From assembly GCA_013817135.1 (NCBI GenBank), contig JACDDF010000006.1, forward strand, positions 1-18,540: 18,540 nt of DNA. Reading direction: 5' to 3'. The first letter of the stretch is position 1. The number at the start of each line of letters is the position of its first letter. The position numbers and the translations under genes are program-made. Positions 14,677 to 18,540 of the stretch are shown here, one piece after another. The DNA is from Nitrospirales bacterium (GTDB lineage Bacteria; Nitrospirota; Nitrospiria; Nitrospirales; UBA8639). The notes beneath the pieces were generated by a model. That model was not told the DNA's origin, made no database searches, and worked only from the letters and a program-made list of their open reading frames with translations.

Positions 14677-15464
14677 GTCTCGGTCGTATCCTCGCCTTAT
14701 TATCGCGTCATATGTATCTCTACAAGCGAAGCTTTGCCCGGTTGCTGGAGATTTTTTATTGGCCGTTTCTAGATCTCGTGGTGTGGGGATTCATTACGAT
14801 TTATCTGGAAAAGGTTGGGATGTCGCTGCATGGCGCCGTCTCATTTTTTCTTGGAGCGCTGATCCTCTGGGATGTGTTGTTTCGCGCGCAGCAAGGCATT
14901 GCGGTCTCATTTTTAGAAGAAATGTGGGCTCGCAATCTGATGAACTTGTTTGCCAGTCTGTTAACGGTCGGAGAATATCTCGTTGCGACCATGACCATGA
15001 GTGTGCTTAAGGTCACGGCCGTGGGCGGGTTGATGATGGTTTTCGCCTGGGTGTTTTATTCCTACGATATCCTCCAGATGGGATTCTCGCTCCTTCCCTT
15101 CGTTCTCAATCTGGTGCTATCGGGCTGGATTATTGGTGTGCTCACCACCTCCATCATCATGCGCTTCGGACAGCAGGCAGAAGTGTTGGCCTGGGGAATG
15201 GTCTTTCTTTTTCAACCCATTTCTTGCGTATTTTACCCCATTGAGGTTCTTCCGCCAGTGCTCCAGTCGATTGCCTGGATGGTCCCTCCCGCGCATATCT
15301 TCGAAGGGATGCGTGCCGTCCTCACCACTGGAGAGTTACCGGTGATGCATTTGTTGTGGGCCACGGGCCTCAATTGTGGGTTCCTTGTGATCATTGTGGC
15401 CTGGTTCTACCACACCTTCAGTATCTGCAAAGATCGCGGTATGCTTGTCCGGGTAGGGGAATAA
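14673..15464 (+). CDS. ABC-2 type transporter permease
   Basis: 263 residues, start overlapping the ATPase stop (ATGA). About six membrane segments are visible: near 27-45, 55-75, 100-130, 138-165, 172-200 and 232-252. The N-terminal amphipathic part (RHMYLYKRSFARLLEIFYWPFLD) and PISCVFYPIEVLPPVLQSIAWMVPPAHIFEGMR are typical of the ABC-2 family that includes NodJ-like permeases. It forms the membrane part of the exporter with the preceding ATPase and closes the operon. The transported molecule cannot be told. Confidence 0.9.
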   Translation: MSLGRILALLSRHMYLYKRSFARLLEIFYWPFLDLVVWGFITIYLEKVGMSLHGAVSFFLGALILWDVLFRAQQGIAVSFLEEMWARNLMNLFASLLTVGEYLVATMTMSVLKVTAVGGLMMVFAWVFYSYDILQMGFSLLPFVLNLVLSGWIIGVLTTSIIMRFGQQAEVLAWGMVFLFQPISCVFYPIEVLPPVLQSIAWMVPPAHIFEGMRAVLTTGELPVMHLLWATGLNCGFLVIIVAWFYHTFSICKDRGMLVRVGE

Positions 15465-15475
15465 GTTTCTCAAAA

Positions 15476-15624
15476 CTGACCAAACATCACGGTTGCCGGT
15501 GTCCGCATCGACAAGCACACAAAGGAAGAGGCAACTGTCGGACTGGCGGTGATGGGACTGAGCGTACCCGATGCATTTTCGTATCACCGTGCCCATAGGG
15601 CCGCAGCCTCTTTTTCCATTCCGG
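15476..15624 (+). pseudogene. Decayed RelB/DinJ-type antitoxin gene
   Basis: Read with two one-base corrections, the stretch gives (M)TNITVAGVRIDKHTKEEA, then VGLAVMGLSVPDAF, then RITVPIGPQPLFPF. That follows the DinJ/RelB plan: TNxxVRID, K.EA...L..MGL..SDA.RI......E.ALPF. The initiator would be CTG at 15476 instead of ATG, an extra A lies in 15482-15484, and an extra T in ATTTT at 15574-15579 shifts the frame. No toxin gene is recognisable next to it. Known: DinJ/RelB antitoxins repress their operon and bind YafQ/RelE toxins. Here only a relic remains, at the boundary between the cytochrome/ABC operon and the MFS-LysR pair. Confidence 0.5.
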
Positions 15625-15760
15625 CATAGCGTAATATCCTGTCAGATTTTCGGGGGCACCTCTCAATGCTTTCCTGGTTCCTATTGTCACGATGGAAATG
15701 CGCTATTCGTCCATGATGAATTTCAATTGATTGCGCAACTTGAATTTAAGTGCCGCGAGG

Positions 15761-17248
15761 TCATCCCGAAACTTTCCCGTCCGCCTGGAACTCTGCTTCC
15801 TGAGCAAGTTCCCGATTGTGCAATGTGCGGCGATTCGTTCCAACCGCGAGGGCCAGCGCAACGACGATCAGAATCGCCGCGACTGCGAATGTAATCTGCA
15901 TACCGGTGGCAACGGCTTCGGGGCGAGCCGTTGTGATGTCCATCGTCGCCGATGCGAAGGCAAACACCGCGCCCATTACGGAGGCACCGGTGATGCGTCC
16001 GAGATTGCGCGAGAGGTTGAGCATGCCGGAAATCACGCCTCGCTGGTCCGGGTTGATATCCCTCATGACGGCGGTGTTGTTGGCCGTCTGAAATAATCCA
16101 TAGCCAGCGGTGATGACAATGATGGGGACGATGTAGCCGGGGATACCGTGCGTCGCCGAGATCATGGATAGAATGAAGGAACCAGTCGCCATTCCTATGA
16201 GCCCGACGATGGTCATGCGTTGTGCGCCAAAACGGTCCGCCATGCGACCGGCGGGCACCCCGGTCAGCGCGGCGACAAGCGGGCCGACCGACAAAACGAG
16301 TCCAACCATAGCCGGATCGAGCCCAAGCGCACGAGAGAGGTAGAACGGTCCGACCACCAACGTCGCCGTAACAACTGTCGTGACAAGCACGCTCATGACG
16401 AGGCTCGCACGCAATACCGGATCGCGGAATATCACCAATCGGATCAAAGGCGATGCGGCTCTCGCCTCGACAAGCACAAAGAGGCCGACTCCAAACCCCG
16501 CAGCCACCAGCAGAGCCAGGTTGAGCCAACCGAAACTGCCGCGCCCAATCGTCACGGCCAGGGCATATGCCGAGAGAGTCAGAGCCAGAAGCAGCGTGCC
16601 CACATGATCGAATTCGGCTCGATCCGTCTTCGGCACCTGACGATCAACGGGCAGGTAGTGCTGCGCGAGAAGAAAAGTCAGCATACCCAGGGGTACGTTG
16701 ATGAGGAAGATGCTCCGCCAACTGAATCCGGCGATCAGCCCACCACCGAGCGATGGACCGAGAGCGGTGCCAATTGCGGACATCGTGCCAAGCAGGCCCA
16801 TGGCGCTCCCGGTCTTTGCATTCGGAACCGTCTCCCCGACAAACGCCATGGAAAGAGCCATCATGATGGCCCCTCCGAGGCCCTGCGCCGCCCGCCCGGC
16901 AATCAGCAGCCAGAACGTGGGCGCGAGGGAGCATAGGACCGAGGCTACCGTGTAGAGGAAGATTCCGGCTAGTAGCAGCCGTCGGCGGCCAATGATGTCA
17001 CCCAGCCGTCCGACGCTCACAATCAGGGTTGTGGCGGCGAGGAGATACGCGAGGATGACCCACTGGACTTCCTGGAAGGACGCAGTGAACGCCTGAGCCA
17101 ACGTCGGCAAGGCCACATTGGCGATGCTGGTGTCGAGGGAAGACAGCAACATGGATAGCGAAAGGCTGACGAGTGCCCATCGAACCGAGGATGTCCGTTC
17201 CACACTTCCAGCTACGACCTCATCTTGCTTTGTAATGATTGGCTTCAC
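15761..17248 (-). CDS. DHA2-family MFS multidrug efflux transporter (EmrB/QacA type, 14 helices)
   Basis: 495 residues from the GTG at 17248, chosen because GGAGG sits 5 nt upstream; the frame runs open to 17341 without a better site. Proton-driven drug export. Marks: first helix LDTSIANVALP (family motif D1), motif A GRLGDIIGRRR in loop 2-3, RAAQGLGGAIMMAL, and motif C GPSLGGGLIAGFSWRSIFLINVPLG. About 14 hydrophobic segments follow. It is divergent from the LysR gene, a common regulator-pump pair. G+C is visibly higher than in the genes to the left, which fits recent acquisition. The substrate is unknown. Confidence 0.92.
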   Translation of the reverse strand: MKPIITKQDEVVAGSVERTSSVRWALVSLSLSMLLSSLDTSIANVALPTLAQAFTASFQEVQWVILAYLLAATTLIVSVGRLGDIIGRRRLLLAGIFLYTVASVLCSLAPTFWLLIAGRAAQGLGGAIMMALSMAFVGETVPNAKTGSAMGLLGTMSAIGTALGPSLGGGLIAGFSWRSIFLINVPLGMLTFLLAQHYLPVDRQVPKTDRAEFDHVGTLLLALTLSAYALAVTIGRGSFGWLNLALLVAAGFGVGLFVLVEARAASPLIRLVIFRDPVLRASLVMSVLVTTVVTATLVVGPFYLSRALGLDPAMVGLVLSVGPLVAALTGVPAGRMADRFGAQRMTIVGLIGMATGSFILSMISATHGIPGYIVPIIVITAGYGLFQTANNTAVMRDINPDQRGVISGMLNLSRNLGRITGASVMGAVFAFASATMDITTARPEAVATGMQITFAVAAILIVVALALAVGTNRRTLHNRELAQEAEFQADGKVSG

Positions 17249-17276
17249 AATGCCCTCCGCTTTTTTTTTGGCCACT

Positions 17277-17288
17277 CTCGATATCGAG
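17277..17288. promoter_or_regulatory. 12-bp perfect palindrome, candidate operator of the MFS gene
   Basis: CTCGATATCGAG is its own reverse complement. A minus-strand TATATT (17302-17297) would place transcription start near 17290, right at the palindrome, where a bound regulator could block the pump gene. Confidence 0.4.
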
Positions 17289-17296
17289 CTATCCAA

Positions 17297-17302
17297 AATA
17301 TA
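17297..17302 (-). promoter_or_regulatory. Candidate -10 box of the MFS gene
   Basis: Reads TATATT on the minus strand. No good -35 lies 16-18 nt upstream, as expected for an activator-dependent promoter such as one served by LysR. Confidence 0.3.
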
Positions 17303-17382
17303 CCCTCTGGTTTGACATGGCGGAAGACGCATCACTTGCACTTTATTCGTGCGTGTGACGCTACATCATGAACAAATTGTGT

Positions 17383-17388
17383 TAAAAT
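17383..17388 (+). promoter_or_regulatory. Candidate -10 box of the LysR gene
   Basis: TAAAAT lies 6 nt before the LysR ATG. Transcription starting 6-8 nt downstream would begin at or next to the A of the ATG, giving a leaderless message. Confidence 0.4.
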
Positions 17389-17394
17389 CATTGT

Positions 17395-18291
17395 ATGTCG
17401 ACCCCTGATTTCAACTTGCTGGTCACGCTTGATGCGGTGCTCGCGGAAGGGAGTGTTGCGCGCGCAGCTCGACGGTTGCGACTGAGCCCGTCGGCGATGA
17501 GCCGCGCGCTGGGACGCTTGCGTGAGACGATTGGCGATCCGCTGTTGGTGAGGGCCGGACGCGGTCTGGTTCCCACACCCCGAGCGCTCGAACTCCGCCA
17601 GCGGGTCAGTCAGCTCGTGCAGGACGGAGAAGCCGTTCTTCGCCCTGCCGAGAAGCTCAATCTCACACAGCTCGTCCGGACGTTCACGCTCAGGACCAGC
17701 GAAGGCTTTGTGGAGAACTTCGGACCGGATCTCATTGCCCGCATCGGCAAGGAAGCTCCAGGTGTACGGCTACACTTCGTGCAGAAGCCGAACAAAGACA
17801 GCGCGCCGCTTCGCGACGGGATCGTCGATCTGGAAACTGGTGTTGTGGGGGACTCGACTGCTCCGGAGTTGCGTGCACAAGCATTGTTCCGGGACCATTT
17901 TATTGGCGTCGTGCGAAGCGGGCATCCGCTGAGCAAAGGGAAGATCACGCCCTCCCGTTATGCTGCCGGCAGGCATATCGCTGTCTCGCGGCGGGGTCAC
18001 GACAAGGGACCGATTGATGAAGCCTTGGAGGCATTCGGGATGGAACGGGAGATCGTGACAATCGTCGGTGGCTTTTCGACCGCGCTGGCGCTAGCCAGGG
18101 TTTCCGACCTGATCGCCACGGTTCCCGAACGACATACCGGAAATCTGCGCGTCGGCATGCATAGTTTTCCCCTTCCGCTCTCTACCCCAGAGGTTACAGT
18201 TTCATTGCTCTGGCACCCGCGGCTTGATGCCGATCTTACGCATCGCTGGTTGCGCGGCCACGTTCGGGATATCTGCTCAGCGATCCGCTGA
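17395..18291 (+). CDS. LysR-family transcriptional regulator
   Basis: 298 residues, normal for the family. ATG at 17395 without any ribosome binding site upstream. The N-terminal winged helix-turn-helix (about 5-65) reads FNLLVTLDAVLAEGSVARAA, then LRLSPSAMSRALGRLRE and GDPLLVRAGRGLVPTPRA, a classic LysR DNA-binding domain. The rest is the substrate-binding-like effector domain (about 92-290). It is divergent from the MFS pump and most likely controls it, binding in the 146-nt gap between the two starts. G+C and codon use are clearly richer than in the central operon, so it probably arrived together with the pump. The effector is unknown. Confidence 0.92.
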   Translation: MSTPDFNLLVTLDAVLAEGSVARAARRLRLSPSAMSRALGRLRETIGDPLLVRAGRGLVPTPRALELRQRVSQLVQDGEAVLRPAEKLNLTQLVRTFTLRTSEGFVENFGPDLIARIGKEAPGVRLHFVQKPNKDSAPLRDGIVDLETGVVGDSTAPELRAQALFRDHFIGVVRSGHPLSKGKITPSRYAAGRHIAVSRRGHDKGPIDEALEAFGMEREIVTIVGGFSTALALARVSDLIATVPERHTGNLRVGMHSFPLPLSTPEVTVSLLWHPRLDADLTHRWLRGHVRDICSAIR

Positions 18292-18421
18292 AGGGGTACC
18301 TCTCTCGCAGGCCACCGGGACAAGATTGCCGATTGCCTGGCGGATCAGGTGCTAACCATCGAAGTTGAGGATCAGTTCTAAAGATGGCTGTTGGTAATAC
18401 GACTGCTTGTTTCCCCCCAAG

Positions 18422-18540
18422 GTGGAGGCGATTTATGGGAATCTAACAACGGGGGATGGATCTGAACCGAATGGTGAGTTTAAATTTGCTGTTTCAGAGG
18501 GAATACGTGAAGCCTGCGAACGAACCGGTAAAATTTGCTT
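18422..18540 (+). CDS. Possible N-terminal start of an unrecognised gene, running off the right edge
   Basis: A frame with no stop from 18398 to the edge. With the GTG at 18422 it gives 39 codons beginning VEAIYGNLTTGDGSEPNGEF and continuing KFAVSEGIREACERTGKIC. The composition is protein-like and the base composition returns to that of the left part. No clear ribosome binding site precedes the GTG. A competing frame starts at ATG 18471. I do not recognise the protein. Confidence 0.3.
   Translation, partial: MEAIYGNLTTGDGSEPNGEFKFAVSEGIREACERTGKIC

Noticed and set aside
15487..16955. Several long frames on both strands across the MFS gene
   Set aside because: High G+C makes stops rare; only the minus frame shows transporter motifs and helices.
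18292..18381. 30-codon stretch in the LysR frame after its stop, reading AGHRDKIADCLADQVLTIE
   Set aside because: No start codon and no recognised family; the LysR protein already has its normal length.

Overview
The window reads as chromosomal DNA of a Gram-negative bacterium. Exported and outer-membrane proteins, a Tat translocase, a periplasmic HtrA protease and a membrane-anchored multihaem cytochrome all point that way. The mix of molybdenum-cofactor genes, tatC, multihaem cytochrome and a small flagellar-rod relative at moderate G+C reminds me of Nitrospirota (Nitrospira-like). That is inference from gene content, not from a database match.

Left part (1-6600): a caspase-fold (peptidase C14) protein runs off the left edge on the minus strand. 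Next come a 630-base spacer with promoter-like sites, a predicted outer-membrane beta-barrel (+), a membrane-anchored SUMF1/formylglycine-enzyme-like protein without the catalytic cysteines (-), tRNA-Thr(TGT) (-) and a zinc-dependent medium-chain dehydrogenase (-). Divergent from the dehydrogenase is a short flagellar basal-body rod-like gene, split by a +1 frameshift but still preceded by a very good sigma-28-type promoter.

Central part (7038-15464): nine plus-strand genes in a row, htrA/degP, tatC, mogA/moaB, an mrp/NBP35-type Fe-S carrier ATPase, moeA, mobB, a six-haem NapC/NrfH-like cytochrome c, an ABC ATPase and an ABC-2 permease. Three genes handle late molybdenum-cofactor steps (MogA adenylates molybdopterin, MoeA inserts Mo, MobB binds GTP and assists dinucleotide formation). 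TatC exports folded cofactor-loaded enzymes, Mrp carries Fe-S clusters and HtrA handles protein quality in the envelope. The whole looks like a maturation and export block for a periplasmic or membrane-bound molybdo-iron-sulfur redox enzyme. The last four genes are tightly packed (5-nt gap, then 1-nt and 4-nt overlaps), which ties the cytochrome and the transporter of unknown substrate to this block.

Right part (15465-18540): a decayed RelB/DinJ-type antitoxin relic lies at the junction. It is followed by a divergent pair, a DHA2-family MFS efflux pump (-) and a LysR regulator (+), visibly more G+C-rich than the rest and probably acquired by transfer. Their intergenic region has a perfect 12-bp palindrome at the likely pump transcription start, and the LysR gene looks leaderless. 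The final 120 bases hold an open frame that may be the start of another gene.
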